This document shows positions 45,107 to 54,122 of a stretch of 64,000 nucleotides of DNA, one piece after another. Under the pieces are notes generated by a model. The model did not search any database. It saw only the letters and a list, made by a program, of their open reading frames with translations, and was not told the DNA's origin. Each line of letters opens with the position of its first letter. Within the stretch, counting starts at the first letter, position 1. Origin of the DNA: an uncultured Saprospiraceae bacterium (lineage in GTDB: Bacteria > Bacteroidota > Bacteroidia > Chitinophagales > Saprospiraceae); assembly GCA_938045585.1 (NCBI GenBank), contig CALIAU010000022.1:1-64000 (forward strand), read 5' to 3'. The translations under genes were made by a program, and so were the position numbers.

Positions 45107-45829
45107 TTGGACAAGTACTTAGTAATTATACCTACATACAACGAAAAGGAAAATATTGAGAAGATCATCGATGCAGTACTTGCCTATGATACTGGTTACC
45201 ATGTACTTATTGTAGATGATAATTCACCAGATGGTACAGGAGACATAGTAAATGCTTTAAAGGAGAAAGAAGGGGAGCGTATTCATGTTCTACATCGCAA
45301 AGAAAAAAATGGTCTGGGACCAGCCTATATAGCTGGATTCAAATATGCCTTGGAACAAAATTTTGACTACATCTTTGAAATGGATGCTGACTTCAGTCAT
45401 AATCCAGATGACCTAGATAGATTATTGGCAGCTTGTAAACAAGACGATTGTGATCTAGCAGTTGGCTCGCGCTACACAAAGGGAGGTGGAGTCGGAGATA
45501 GTTGGGGCTGGTATCGACATTTCTTATCCTTTGGTGCTTCTATGTATGTGCGGATGATAACGTTCATGCCAGTTATGGACCCGACAGCAGGATTCAAATG
45601 CTACACTAGAAAAGTTTTAGAAACTATTAATTTAGATAATATTTCATTTGCAGGATATGCTTTTCAAATTGAAATGAAGTATTCTGCATATAGACGCGGT
45701 TTTAAAATCAAAGAGGTTCCAATTTTGTTTGTAGATAGAGAACTAGGAACCTCAAAAATGAATACCAGTATAATCGGAGAGGCGATATTTGGGGTACTTC
45801 GTATGCGATTCGTAAAGAAATTTAAATAA
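45107..45829 (+). CDS. Polyprenol-phosphate-mannose-synthase-like glycosyltransferase (GT2)
   Basis: The protein (240 residues from the TTG at 45107) is a family 2 glycosyltransferase of the DPM1 type. It has LVIIPTYNEKENIEKII, the LIVDDNSPDGTGD nucleotide-binding turn, the DXD-like EMDADFSHNPDDL, DPTAGFKCYTRKVL, and EVPILFVDRELGTSKM. It has no membrane helix, like bacterial single-domain forms. It would transfer a sugar, most likely mannose or glucose, from the nucleotide sugar to polyprenyl phosphate at the cytoplasmic face. The open frame extends to a GTG at 45065, but the added residues look non-coding and contain a promoter box. The moaC gene follows after 7 bases. Confidence 0.8.
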   Translation: MDKYLVIIPTYNEKENIEKIIDAVLAYDTGYHVLIVDDNSPDGTGDIVNALKEKEGERIHVLHRKEKNGLGPAYIAGFKYALEQNFDYIFEMDADFSHNPDDLDRLLAACKQDDCDLAVGSRYTKGGGVGDSWGWYRHFLSFGASMYVRMITFMPVMDPTAGFKCYTRKVLETINLDNISFAGYAFQIEMKYSAYRRGFKIKEVPILFVDRELGTSKMNTSIIGEAIFGVLRMRFVKKFK

Positions 45830-45836
45830 GGTAACT

Positions 45837-46313
45837 ATGGCTGATTTTTCTCATTTAGATAAGGAAGGAAATCCTACTATGGTAGATGTAGCTGCTAAAG
45901 CAGTCACAGAAAGAATGGCAAAGGCACGGACGCGCATGGTATTAGATGAGGCCATCCTACAAAAACTAGAATCTGACGAAATACATACAAAAAAAGGACC
46001 CGTATTTCAGACAGCGATTTTGGCTGGAATCATGGCTGTAAAAAGAACGGCAGATCTTATCCCTCTTTGCCATCCTCTCAATATTTCAAAAAGCAAAGTG
46101 GATATCCATGTCAATGATGCAAGAGAAATTGAAATATTGTGCGAGGTTCGTTTGTCAGGAAAGACTGGAGTAGAAATGGAAGCGCTTACTGGCTGTTCAG
46201 TTGCTGCCTTGACCATCTACGATATGTGTAAAGGGTTTTCGCATAATATTATAATAAAGGAAACACGCTTAATCGAAAAGAAGGGTGGTAAGAGTGATTT
46301 TATCCATAGCTAA
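45837..46313 (+). CDS. moaC: Cyclic pyranopterin monophosphate synthase
   Basis: MoaC converts 3',8-cyclo-7,8-dihydro-GTP to cyclic pyranopterin monophosphate, the first intermediate of molybdenum cofactor synthesis, together with MoaA. The 158-residue protein has the expected FSHLDKEGNPTMVDV, KKGPVFQTAILAGIMAVKRT, LIPLCHPLNISK, and VRLSGKTGVEMEALTGCSVAALTIYDMCK motifs. It is the first of a plus-strand pair with the mobA-like gene, 18 bases apart. MoaA, MoaD, MoaE and MoeA lie within 6 kb. Confidence 0.95.
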   Translation: MADFSHLDKEGNPTMVDVAAKAVTERMAKARTRMVLDEAILQKLESDEIHTKKGPVFQTAILAGIMAVKRTADLIPLCHPLNISKSKVDIHVNDAREIEILCEVRLSGKTGVEMEALTGCSVAALTIYDMCKGFSHNIIIKETRLIEKKGGKSDFIHS

Positions 46314-46331
46314 ATTCAGAAGATTTATCTT

Positions 46332-47459
46332 ATGATGCAGGAAGAAAAAAAACATACAAAACATACCGCCCTTATCAAACCTTTGGGAGGTGCGTTTCAT
46401 AGAAACGAATGGGCATTACTCGGAGCCCCCTGCGATCGTATAGATGCTTTGATAAGAAGTTTAAATAAAATACTTTCCGGCAGGTATAAATTAGGTTATA
46501 TCGATGCTGCCCATAATGCTGCGCAACAAGAAGGTAGATTGTATTCTGAATATACGGATAAAATTAACTTCCAAAGTTTTACTACAAATTACGCACCCCA
46601 ACAAAAGCAGTATAGAAAGTTTTTTAATGATTTAGATATACTATTTGTAAACGGAAATCATTTTAAAGGATCCAAGCAAATTGTAATTCTTAATGAGAAA
46701 AAGAAAGAGTCTCTAAGTCGAAAATTGGACAGGTTGACAGACGTACGTCTACTTATTACGGATGGAGGAGAATGCTACGGTTTTTTAACTGACATAGTAC
46801 CTCATGGAACACCTCAGATAGATATTTCGGCAGTTGAACAAATCGCTGCCTACATAGAGAAAGAACACATGTCGCAAGTAGCTCCTCTTTTTGGTTTGGT
46901 CCTAGCAGGAGGAAAGAGTCAACGTATGGGTTCAGATAAGGGCGCACTTGATTATAAAGGAAAGCCGCATAGAGAATACACTGCAGACCTCATCAATACA
47001 TTTTGTAAAAAAACCTATCTCTCTTGTAGAAGAGAACAAAAAGAATCCATAGAAACTAACTATGAAACGCTAATGGATAGTTTTACTGGTCTTGGTCCAT
47101 ATGGTGCGATCTTATCCGCTTTCAGAGAGCACCCAAATCACGCTTGGTTAAGTATCGCCTGTGATCTTCCATTTATGGATGAAGCTACGATTAGAGAATT
47201 AGTAGAACAAAGAGATCCTTCTAAACTTGCAAGCTGTTTTCATAATCCTGAGACAGAGTTTCCGGAACCCTTGATTACGATATGGGAACCACGGGCATAT
47301 CCCGTTCTGCTAGAGTTTTTAAGTCAAGGATATTCGTGCCCTAGGAAGGTTTTAATAAATACAGATATACAAGAGATTTTAATCTCAAATAAAAAAGCAA
47401 TGCTGAATGCGAATGATAAGGAAGCATTCCTTATGGCAAAGAATCAACTTTCTAATTAA
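46332..47459 (+). CDS. MobA-like molybdopterin nucleotidyltransferase with extra N-terminal domain
   Basis: The 375-residue protein ends in a MobA-type NTP-transferase domain (about 188-375) with the signature VLAGGKSQRMGSDKGAL, FTGLGPYGAILSAF and IACDLPFMD. MobA couples a nucleotide to molybdopterin to form the dinucleotide cofactor. Residues about 1-185 (KPLGGAFHRNEWALLGAPCDRIDALI, KQIVILNEKK) are not an obvious MobB or MoaB domain to me and may be a degenerate MobB-like part. The gene is 18 bases after moaC. The next gene is on the other strand. Confidence 0.8.
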   Translation: MMQEEKKHTKHTALIKPLGGAFHRNEWALLGAPCDRIDALIRSLNKILSGRYKLGYIDAAHNAAQQEGRLYSEYTDKINFQSFTTNYAPQQKQYRKFFNDLDILFVNGNHFKGSKQIVILNEKKKESLSRKLDRLTDVRLLITDGGECYGFLTDIVPHGTPQIDISAVEQIAAYIEKEHMSQVAPLFGLVLAGGKSQRMGSDKGALDYKGKPHREYTADLINTFCKKTYLSCRREQKESIETNYETLMDSFTGLGPYGAILSAFREHPNHAWLSIACDLPFMDEATIRELVEQRDPSKLASCFHNPETEFPEPLITIWEPRAYPVLLEFLSQGYSCPRKVLINTDIQEILISNKKAMLNANDKEAFLMAKNQLSN

Positions 47460-47465
47460 TTCTTA

Positions 47466-48533
47466 TTACACAATTGCACTTACTTGATTTACGACTCGCA
47501 TAGCACTTGATACAGCACCATCCATGTAACCACCAAATTGAGAGCTAGTTTCTGAGCCAGCAAAAAATAATCTATCCTGAAGATATGAAGCTTGATAAAG
47601 AGGATGCCCATTGTTCTCATGTGGTAAGACATGTCTACTGTATGGTACACTGGTATGCTTCTCGTGCACCCAAACTAACTCTTCGTAGCTTAAGTAGTCT
47701 TCTGCAATTTCACCGTAATATTTTTTTAGCTGAATCATTATCATTTGCAGTCGTTCTTCTTTAGACAGATTATAATATGCTCCATTCAAAAATCCCATGA
47801 GGGCATAGTATTTATTTTCATAATCAGAATGGTCATACATTTCTGGTATGGGTCCAACACTGCTAAAAATGGATCCACTTAAATTATTTTTTTGCCAGAA
47901 TGCGTCCTTATATCTTAAAGCAACTTTTATAGATTCTCCCATCCAGGTATGCGTGCCTAATCCTAATTCAATCAATTCAGATGGGAGAGAAGGCGAAGTT
48001 TTTACACTGTCAAAAAATAAGGCGGGTGGGAGTGTAGATATAACCAGATCACATCTAAATTGCTTTTTTGAAGTATTAAGAATTAACTGCCTTCCATCCG
48101 TTTCTATAGATTGTACTTGAGTATTTAAATATATTTGCTCTTGCAATATATGAGCTGCCAAGGCATCAATTAAACTACTCGTACCATGCTTTATACGAAA
48201 ACTTGGTTCGTCATTTGGAGGGAGCCGTACTATTTGAGGAGGACTTGTTGAGATAGGCTCATACACTGCTGTCTTGCCAAGCACTTGCGGAAAAATATCT
48301 ATATCTAGACTTTGTAATAAATCAATCAAGTTCCTATGTTTCTTGCCTAACCAAGTTGCACCCATTTCTACCTTTGCCTCACCAGGTCTCTTTATACTTA
48401 GTATTCTGCCTCCTATTCGATTACGTGCTTCTAAAATCTTACTATCTATATTATTTTTCTTCAATAAGTATGCTGTACATAATCCAGCAAGTCCTGCGCC
48501 TAAAATTATAATGTCTTTGGGTTTAGTATGCAT
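47466..48533 (-). CDS. Flavin amine-oxidase-family protein
   Basis: This 355-residue FAD protein of the amine oxidase/phytoene desaturase group has an N-terminal Rossmann motif DIIILGAGLAGLCTAYLL, RNRIGGRI and a C-terminal FAGSETSSQFGGYMDGAV segment typical of monoamine oxidases. It is shorter than usual (about 430-500). It overlaps no gene and lies between the mobA-like gene and moeA, 11 bases before moeA's 3' end in the same direction, so it is probably transcribed with moeA-moaA. No substrate can be given and no link with molybdenum cofactor is known. Confidence 0.7.
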   Translation of the reverse strand: MHTKPKDIIILGAGLAGLCTAYLLKKNNIDSKILEARNRIGGRILSIKRPGEAKVEMGATWLGKKHRNLIDLLQSLDIDIFPQVLGKTAVYEPISTSPPQIVRLPPNDEPSFRIKHGTSSLIDALAAHILQEQIYLNTQVQSIETDGRQLILNTSKKQFRCDLVISTLPPALFFDSVKTSPSLPSELIELGLGTHTWMGESIKVALRYKDAFWQKNNLSGSIFSSVGPIPEMYDHSDYENKYYALMGFLNGAYYNLSKEERLQMIMIQLKKYYGEIAEDYLSYEELVWVHEKHTSVPYSRHVLPHENNGHPLYQASYLQDRLFFAGSETSSQFGGYMDGAVSSAMRVVNQVSAIV

Positions 48534-48544
48534 AAGTGCCTTGT

Positions 48545-49741
48545 TTAACGATACATAAAAATGGGAAAAACTTCTCCAGCCTGAAAGTGGTCCCTGCCTT
48601 GCGGTAGTTCTATAAACGCATCTCCGCGCATCAAATTTGCTAAATCTCCGGACCCGTTTCCTTTTTTAGGAGTGGCTAATATCCTTCCATCTTTTGAATA
48701 TCTAATTTTTACTTCCAGGTAATATGTAAGGTCAGGTGAAAACTGAACGTTTTTTTCAAGTACTGCATACCGCTGTGAAGCTTCTTCATTTTTCAAAGAA
48801 AGATGTAGCCAAGCTAAAAAGTATCGCTGCATACAAAGGAAGGAAGAAACTGGATTTCCAGGAAGGGCAAAAACAGTGCAGCTGTCTTTATACTTACCAA
48901 ACCAAAACGGTTTGCCAGGTCGTTGGGCAACTTTATGAAATAGCTTTTCGACTCCAAGTGTATCCATTACTTGTGGGATAAAATCAAATTTACCTTTGGA
49001 CACACCTCCACTTAGAATTAAGATATCATATGTTCTTAAATATACTTCTACTTTTTCTGTTATCTCCTGAAGATCGTCTTGGAGATGCGCTGTGTCAGCC
49101 TCTATATTGTACGCTTGTAGACTGCAAGCAAGTCGGTATACATTCGACTTTCTTATTTGAAAGGCAGCTGGCGATTGATCTATTTCTACAAGCTCGTCAC
49201 CTGTAGATATAACTAGTACTTTTGGCAGCTTAGCAACTCTAATTCTATGTTTGCCCAGACTTGCGCCTATACCAATTTCAGCAGCAGAAATTTGTGTGTC
49301 AAAGGGAACAATCAACTCTCCTGCCTGCCTATCTTTTGCCTGGGCATGCACATTTTGATGTTTTTGGATAGTATCTACAAGAACCTTAGCCACGCCATCT
49401 ACTATGTCTACATCTTCGTAGCGTATAACACTATCCGTATTAGAAGGTAAGATGCTTCCAGTCATGACTTCTAAACAAGCCTTATCGTCTGCCATTTCTT
49501 GTTGTGGACTCCCCGCTGCCGCAATGCCTTCTATCCGAAAATCGCGTTGGCCTAACTGAAATGCTTCATACAGTATGGCTATCCCATCCATACTCACTCT
49601 ATTATAAGGAGGGAGATCACGATCAGCAAACCAATCTTCTTTTAATATTCTGTTTAGCCCATCCTTGAGGGCTATTTCTTCAGTCTCAAATTCTACCTGA
49701 TGTGCGGAAATAATGTCTAAGGCATGTTCTGTTGTTATCAT
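48545..49741 (-). CDS. moeA: Molybdopterin molybdenumtransferase
   Basis: MoeA inserts molybdate into adenylylated molybdopterin. The 398-residue protein has LPPYNRVSMDGIAI, the GAAGSPQQ-like loop, VLVISTGDELVEI, ILSGGVSKGKFDFIPQVM and ALPGNPVSSF, all usual MoeA motifs. It overlaps the end of moaA (ATGA at 49738-49741), so translation is coupled. The downstream neighbour is an amine-oxidase-like gene. Motifs and length are normal for the family. Confidence 0.95.
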   Translation of the reverse strand: MITTEHALDIISAHQVEFETEEIALKDGLNRILKEDWFADRDLPPYNRVSMDGIAILYEAFQLGQRDFRIEGIAAAGSPQQEMADDKACLEVMTGSILPSNTDSVIRYEDVDIVDGVAKVLVDTIQKHQNVHAQAKDRQAGELIVPFDTQISAAEIGIGASLGKHRIRVAKLPKVLVISTGDELVEIDQSPAAFQIRKSNVYRLACSLQAYNIEADTAHLQDDLQEITEKVEVYLRTYDILILSGGVSKGKFDFIPQVMDTLGVEKLFHKVAQRPGKPFWFGKYKDSCTVFALPGNPVSSFLCMQRYFLAWLHLSLKNEEASQRYAVLEKNVQFSPDLTYYLEVKIRYSKDGRILATPKKGNGSGDLANLMRGDAFIELPQGRDHFQAGEVFPIFMYR

Positions 49742-50730
49742 CCGCCTATGGTTGCCATGGATTCAGAAACATGCGGATTAATCTTTCTTTTGGCTTCTGC
49801 TTCAAAACCATCTTTTGCTCTATGGCTACACGCTTCCTTTACAGCAGCAATAATTTCATTATCTGTAGCCCCTGCTCTCATAATGTCTCTGATGTTAAAA
49901 ATACCATCATCATACAAGCAGGTTTTAATAGATCCCTGTGGAGTCAATCGTAGACGATTACAAGATCCACAAAACGATCGTGTATAGGCTGGGATAATTC
50001 CAAAACTTCCTGCAAAGCCTTCTAATCCATAGTTCAGAGAAGTGGAATTTTTACCATCATCTAACTTTATTGCCTTACCAAAAGTACTTTCAATATGCTG
50101 CAGTATTTTAATATAGTTCCAATGTGTTTCTTTGTTGAACTTACCATCCCCATTAAAAGGCATCTCTTCTATGAATCGAACAGAAATGTTTTTTTCTTGT
50201 GTTAGTCTGACCATAGGGATGATGTCTTCTATATTTTGATCTGCCATAACAACACAGTTCAGCTTTAACTCTATGTCCTCTCGAGCTGACATTTGTTCAA
50301 AACAAGACCACACCTCGTCAAAAGAATCCCTACGTGTGATTTTTTCAAATCTAGCTTTATCTATACTGTCAATGCTCAGATTAAAAGAACGGATTCCCAT
50401 ATGCACCAAGGCATCTAAATGTCGCAGAGTGATAGTACCATTTGTGGTAATAGCTATTTTATTAATTCCTTCAATTGCACTAAGATTTTCTAGAAAAGAA
50501 ACTAAGTCTTTTCTAAGAAAGGGCTCACCACCTGTTATCCTTATTTTAGAAATTCCTTCCTGCGCTAATAAACGCATTAATCGTAAGAGTTCTTCGTAGC
50601 TCAGTAAGGCATCCTTTTTTAAAAACTGGATACCATCCTCTGGCATACAATAAAAACATCGAAGATTACATCTGTCTGTAACAGCGAGACGCAGGTAGTC
50701 AATTGTTCTTCCGTGGTTATCAATAATCAC
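49738..50730 (-). CDS. moaA: GTP 3',8-cyclase
   Basis: MoaA is a radical SAM enzyme that starts molybdenum cofactor synthesis by cyclising GTP. The 330-residue protein begins at a GTG and has the CxxxCxxC cluster motif (CNLRCFYC) near residue 20, the GGEPFLRKD SAM motif, and the second C-terminal iron-sulphur motif CGSCNRL with a later Cys (IKTCLYDDG). It ends in Gly-Gly, as functional MoaA proteins do. It heads a minus-strand operon with moeA and the amine-oxidase-like gene. Confidence 0.95.
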   Translation of the reverse strand: MIIDNHGRTIDYLRLAVTDRCNLRCFYCMPEDGIQFLKKDALLSYEELLRLMRLLAQEGISKIRITGGEPFLRKDLVSFLENLSAIEGINKIAITTNGTITLRHLDALVHMGIRSFNLSIDSIDKARFEKITRRDSFDEVWSCFEQMSAREDIELKLNCVVMADQNIEDIIPMVRLTQEKNISVRFIEEMPFNGDGKFNKETHWNYIKILQHIESTFGKAIKLDDGKNSTSLNYGLEGFAGSFGIIPAYTRSFCGSCNRLRLTPQGSIKTCLYDDGIFNIRDIMRAGATDNEIIAAVKEACSHRAKDGFEAEAKRKINPHVSESMATIGG

Positions 50731-50833
50731 AATGCAGTATTCTTAGTTTTAAAAGTATTAATTTATATAGCAATTATTAGAGTAATTATTGGAATTTCCT
50801 TAGAATGTGGTAAATGATGGATTAATAGACCAA

Positions 50834-51598
50834 ATGCCACCAATTGAACTCATCTTTTTCTTTTTTTTGATAGCCATCCTGTATTCCGCTGTGGGGTTTG
50901 GAGGAGGATCTAGTTATCTAGCCATTTTGGCCTTATACGGAATCGACTATAAATTATTGAGATTAGTAGCACTCATTTGCAATATTGTGGTTGTGACAGG
51001 AGGAAGTTATATTTTCTGGAAGAAAGGCTTTGTTCCTTGGAAAAAAATAATACCACTTATTATTCTTAGTGTGCCCTTAGCATTCTTAGGTGGAAGTATA
51101 CAGTTATCAGAATCCATATTTTTTATCATTTTAGGTATGGTACTAACGATTGCTGGACTAACAGTATTTTTTATAAAATCTAGAGTGGATGATGGCCATG
51201 TAGATTCTATTGAAACGAATGCTATCGTGAATGGATCTATGGGAGGATCTATCGGCTTTATTTCTGGCCTAGTTGGAATTGGTGGCGGTATCTTCTTATC
51301 TCCCTTGTTACATCTGATGCAATGGGATAGGGCCAAAATTATTTCTGCTTCTTGTAGCGTTTTCATTTTAGTAAACTCTATGGCAGGTGTAGCTGGCCAG
51401 TTAACAGCGGATGCAAGTGGTTTAGATTACAAGTTTATAGGATATTTAGCCGCAGCTGTATTTTTAGGAGGCCAAATAGGTTCGCGCTTAGGAGCAGTGC
51501 GCTTATCCAATAATCAAATAAGAAAATGGACAGCAATTTTAGTTGTATTTGTCGGTTTACGTCTATTATATAAATATGGAATAAGCTATTCGTTTTAA
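50834..51598 (+). CDS. TauE/SafE-family membrane transporter
   Basis: This 254-residue membrane protein of the TauE/SafE (sulphite exporter) family has about eight helices with the repeated glycine motifs AVGFGGGSSYLA (N-terminal) and GLVGIGGGIFLSPLL (second half), and IGSRLGA. The frame is open to a GTG at 50807; the ATG at 50834 gives a more usual N-terminus. Family members export sulphite or sulphoacetate or are of unknown substrate. Here it sits in a molybdenum cofactor cluster, so a link with sulphur chemistry is possible but only by context. moaD starts 16 bases after its stop. Confidence 0.8.
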   Translation: MPPIELIFFFFLIAILYSAVGFGGGSSYLAILALYGIDYKLLRLVALICNIVVVTGGSYIFWKKGFVPWKKIIPLIILSVPLAFLGGSIQLSESIFFIILGMVLTIAGLTVFFIKSRVDDGHVDSIETNAIVNGSMGGSIGFISGLVGIGGGIFLSPLLHLMQWDRAKIISASCSVFILVNSMAGVAGQLTADASGLDYKFIGYLAAAVFLGGQIGSRLGAVRLSNNQIRKWTAILVVFVGLRLLYKYGISYSF

Positions 51599-51614
51599 GC
51601 AGTATATTAGTAGT

Positions 51615-51854
51615 ATGAAACTAACCCTCATTTCCTACGGCATAGCTAAAGAAATATTACCTGCCCATAAGCATGAAATAGATCTACCCGTACATACCAT
51701 AGATGAGCTCAAATCTAGTTTATTCAAAAGCTATCCTGCCTTAGAAAAATTGCAATCTATATCATTCGCAGTAAATGAAGAATACAGAGAGGATTCGTTC
51801 TCTCTATCTGAAAATGATGAAGTGGTAATTATTCCTCCTGTCGCTGGAGGTTAA
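51615..51854 (+). CDS. moaD: Molybdopterin synthase sulphur carrier subunit
   Basis: MoaD is the small subunit of molybdopterin synthase. This 79-residue ubiquitin-like protein ends in VVIIPPVAGG; the terminal Gly-Gly is adenylylated by MoeB and then carries sulphur as thiocarboxylate. moaE starts 13 bases downstream, so the two subunits are made together. A ThiF/MoeB-type activating protein with a rhodanese domain is encoded 740 bases away. Confidence 0.9.
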   Translation: MKLTLISYGIAKEILPAHKHEIDLPVHTIDELKSSLFKSYPALEKLQSISFAVNEEYREDSFSLSENDEVVIIPPVAGG

Positions 51855-51867
51855 AATGCGCTAGTAA

Positions 51868-52284
51868 ATGATTGACATCAAAATTTTATCTGAGCCCCTA
51901 AACGTCGAACTCTGTACAGCTAAAGTGCAGGATGATGGAGCTGGCGGTATCGTCGTTTTCGTTGGAACAGTACGCAATCATACAAAGGGTAAAACGGTAC
52001 GCTGTCTTGAATTCGAAGCCTATGAATCTATGGCAGTTTCTGAGATGCAAAAAATTGCAAAGACGATTGAAGAAAAATGGAACACCTATCATGTATGTAT
52101 GCATCACAGAGTAGGATCGCTCGGTATCCAAGATATCGCAGTCATCATAGCAGTTTCTTGTGCGCACCGCAAAGCAGCTTTTGAAGCCTGCCAGTATGCC
52201 ATTGATACACTAAAACAAACTGTTCCTATTTGGAAAAAAGAAATTTTTGAAGATGGAGAAGAGTGGGTTTCGGCGCATCCTTAA
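51868..52284 (+). CDS. moaE: Molybdopterin synthase catalytic subunit
   Basis: MoaE with MoaD converts cyclic pyranopterin monophosphate to molybdopterin. The 138-residue protein has GGIVVFVGTVRNHTKGKTV, LEFEAYESMA, HRVGSLGIQDIAVIIAVSCAHRKAAFEAC and the C-terminal PIWKKEIFEDGEEWV, in which the lysines (KK) contribute to catalysis. It is the last gene of the TauE-moaD-moaE transcript. Confidence 0.95.
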   Translation: MIDIKILSEPLNVELCTAKVQDDGAGGIVVFVGTVRNHTKGKTVRCLEFEAYESMAVSEMQKIAKTIEEKWNTYHVCMHHRVGSLGIQDIAVIIAVSCAHRKAAFEACQYAIDTLKQTVPIWKKEIFEDGEEWVSAHP

Positions 52285-52592
52285 AGAGCCGGTTTTAATT
52301 TTGAGTGGGACGATCTGAGCCTAACCATCTAGTATTTCTTACACTTTTATTTACTGCTATACGTATAGCTTCTTAAACACAATTGTATCAGTTTTATTTT
52401 TTAGGGCATCTCACAAAACATACTATGTTTTGTGACCGCGCTATCCAGGACGCCGCGTTCGCTTTGGTGCTGCGCACTCTGCTTTCAGCAGATCCTTACT
52501 ATCCCTGATGCGTAGATAATCACAATTTAAATTTATCAAATCCGAGTAAGTCTGTATAGTTAAGGTGTGATTGAATTAATGTATACACTTGA
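52285..52592. other. 308-bp gap between convergent moaE and moeB, with a family-2 element
   Basis: The gap contains a family-2 repeat (52403-52512). Outside it I see no gene, and no clear T-tract terminator. Confidence 0.5.
52403..52512. repeat. Family-2 structured repeat with 12-bp inverted repeat
   Basis: The element starts AGGGCATC, then has the perfect inverted repeat TCACAAAACATA-C-TATGTTTTGTGA (52411-52435), CCGCGCTATCCAGGACGCC, a small stem CTGCT-TTC-AGCAG and the end CCTTACTATCCCTGATGCG. Start and end match the 24533 copy. Confidence 0.6.
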
Positions 52593-53738
52593 TTATGTGA
52601 AGTCTTGAATGGTCTTCTTGCCCATCATTTCTTCCCAGGCTATAATGCCACCCTTTAAATTATACAGATTGTCATAGTCGTAATTTTTCTGCAATAATTG
52701 GATCACAGCTGAACTGCGTGCACCACTCTTGCAATGAACGACTACCATGTCATCGTCAGATATTTTCTCTAGATGCTGATACACTACGGGAGCAGGTATG
52801 AGCTCAGCTCCCATATTGTGCTCTGCATATTCGTCTGGGTTACGCACGTCAATCACTTGTATGTCCTTCTGTGTCTTTAATTTTTCCACTAGGCTGTTTA
52901 TGTCGATCTCTTTAATCATAGTGTCGTTTGTAATTCCGCAAAACAAGTCGTAATCAATTAGTTGAATAGAATCCGCTAATTCAGTTCGAATAGTATTATC
53001 TGCACGTTTCGAAAATCGTATGCTCCTCGTTGAGATGGAGTCAAGATTTACACAGAGCAATTTCCCAGAGAGCTCGGTACCTATTCCTGCTGCAATCTTA
53101 ATTATCTCATTAGCTTGTAGGCTGCCCATAACGCCTGCAATCGAACCTATAACACCGGCTTCTTCGCAATTAGGAATACTATCAGGTTTAGGGGGAGTTG
53201 GAAAGAGGTCACGATAATTTGGTCCATATTCTCCATTGGCCCCCTTATAATTGAATACACTCATTTGGCCTTCAAACCTATGGATAGAAGCAAATACATT
53301 TTGCTTCCCCAATTTTACACAGGCATCATTAATAAGGTATCGGGTAGGAAAATTGTCTGTACCATCTGCAACAATGTCATAGTCTTTCATTATCTCCAGC
53401 GCATTGGAAGCGTCCAGCTTGAGGTGATAAGTTTTAATTTCAATGTGCGGATTAATCGCTCTTAGTCGTTCTGCAGCTATTTCAACCTTTGGTCTTCCTA
53501 CATCCTGTGTAGTAAAAAGAATCTGTCGATGTAGATTGTGAATTTCTACACGATCATGATCTACTGCACCTATAGTACCAACCCCAGCTGCAGCAAGATA
53601 TCTAAGTAGGGGGGAACCTAGTCCACCGCAACCTATTACTAGGACCTTTGTATTCTTGAGTGCTACTTGACCGGTCTCTCCAAGTTCGGGAAGCCTTATT
53701 TGCCTGCTATATCTTTTATGTTCTTCTTGACTGAGCAC
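52593..53738 (-). CDS. MoeB/ThiF-type adenylyltransferase with C-terminal rhodanese domain
   Basis: The 381-residue protein has an N-terminal E1-like domain (about 1-245) with VLVIGCGGLGSPLLRYLAAAGVG, IVADGTDNFPTRYLIND and NPH/FASIHRFEGQMSVF. A C-terminal rhodanese domain (about 275-375) carries the catalytic Cys in VVHCKSGARSSAV. This arrangement activates the Gly-Gly end of MoaD (and perhaps ThiS) and supplies sulphur. I see no CxxC zinc pairs in the E1 domain. The start is GTG at 53738. It is convergent with moaE, across a family-2 repeat. Confidence 0.9.
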   Translation of the reverse strand: MLSQEEHKRYSRQIRLPELGETGQVALKNTKVLVIGCGGLGSPLLRYLAAAGVGTIGAVDHDRVEIHNLHRQILFTTQDVGRPKVEIAAERLRAINPHIEIKTYHLKLDASNALEIMKDYDIVADGTDNFPTRYLINDACVKLGKQNVFASIHRFEGQMSVFNYKGANGEYGPNYRDLFPTPPKPDSIPNCEEAGVIGSIAGVMGSLQANEIIKIAAGIGTELSGKLLCVNLDSISTRSIRFSKRADNTIRTELADSIQLIDYDLFCGITNDTMIKEIDINSLVEKLKTQKDIQVIDVRNPDEYAEHNMGAELIPAPVVYQHLEKISDDDMVVVHCKSGARSSAVIQLLQKNYDYDNLYNLKGGIIAWEEMMGKKTIQDFT

Positions 53739-54061
53739 GATTTTTTTAGTCTTAATCTTTTACGATAGTCTAAAGTAAGAATATATGAATCATTATACAC
53801 TGCAATATATAACCAGGGGTCTTTTGATAGAAAATTTTGAAAAACTCAGAAGCAAACTTGCGCTAGATCTTAGCTCAGAATAAGGCAGATTTAACAGTAT
53901 ATGAAATATGCCAATTCAAAATACTAATAACCAAATCAATACATATTAAATAAATTCACTATATTTATTATACGAAAACAGTAAAACGCACTATATATAG
54001 GCGTTTCCCATCCCTTTTTTCTAATTCAACCACGGTATTCATAAGTATTCTATTTATTATA

Positions 54062-54080
54062 TGTAAGCATATTGCTTACA
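54062..54080. promoter_or_regulatory. Perfect inverted repeat TGTAAGCA-TAT-TGCTTACA
   Basis: Two 8-bp arms with a 3-nt spacer, 126 bases upstream of mraZ. The lack of a T-tract speaks against a terminator; a dimeric regulator site is the simplest reading. Confidence 0.35.
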
Positions 54081-54122
54081 AGTTCTAACGAATTAGAAAA
54101 CAAAATATATGTTTTGTGTAAA

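Noticed and set aside
50731-50833. Molybdenum cofactor riboswitch upstream of moaA or the TauE gene
   Set aside because: The intergenic region is too short and AT-rich to hold that structured RNA.
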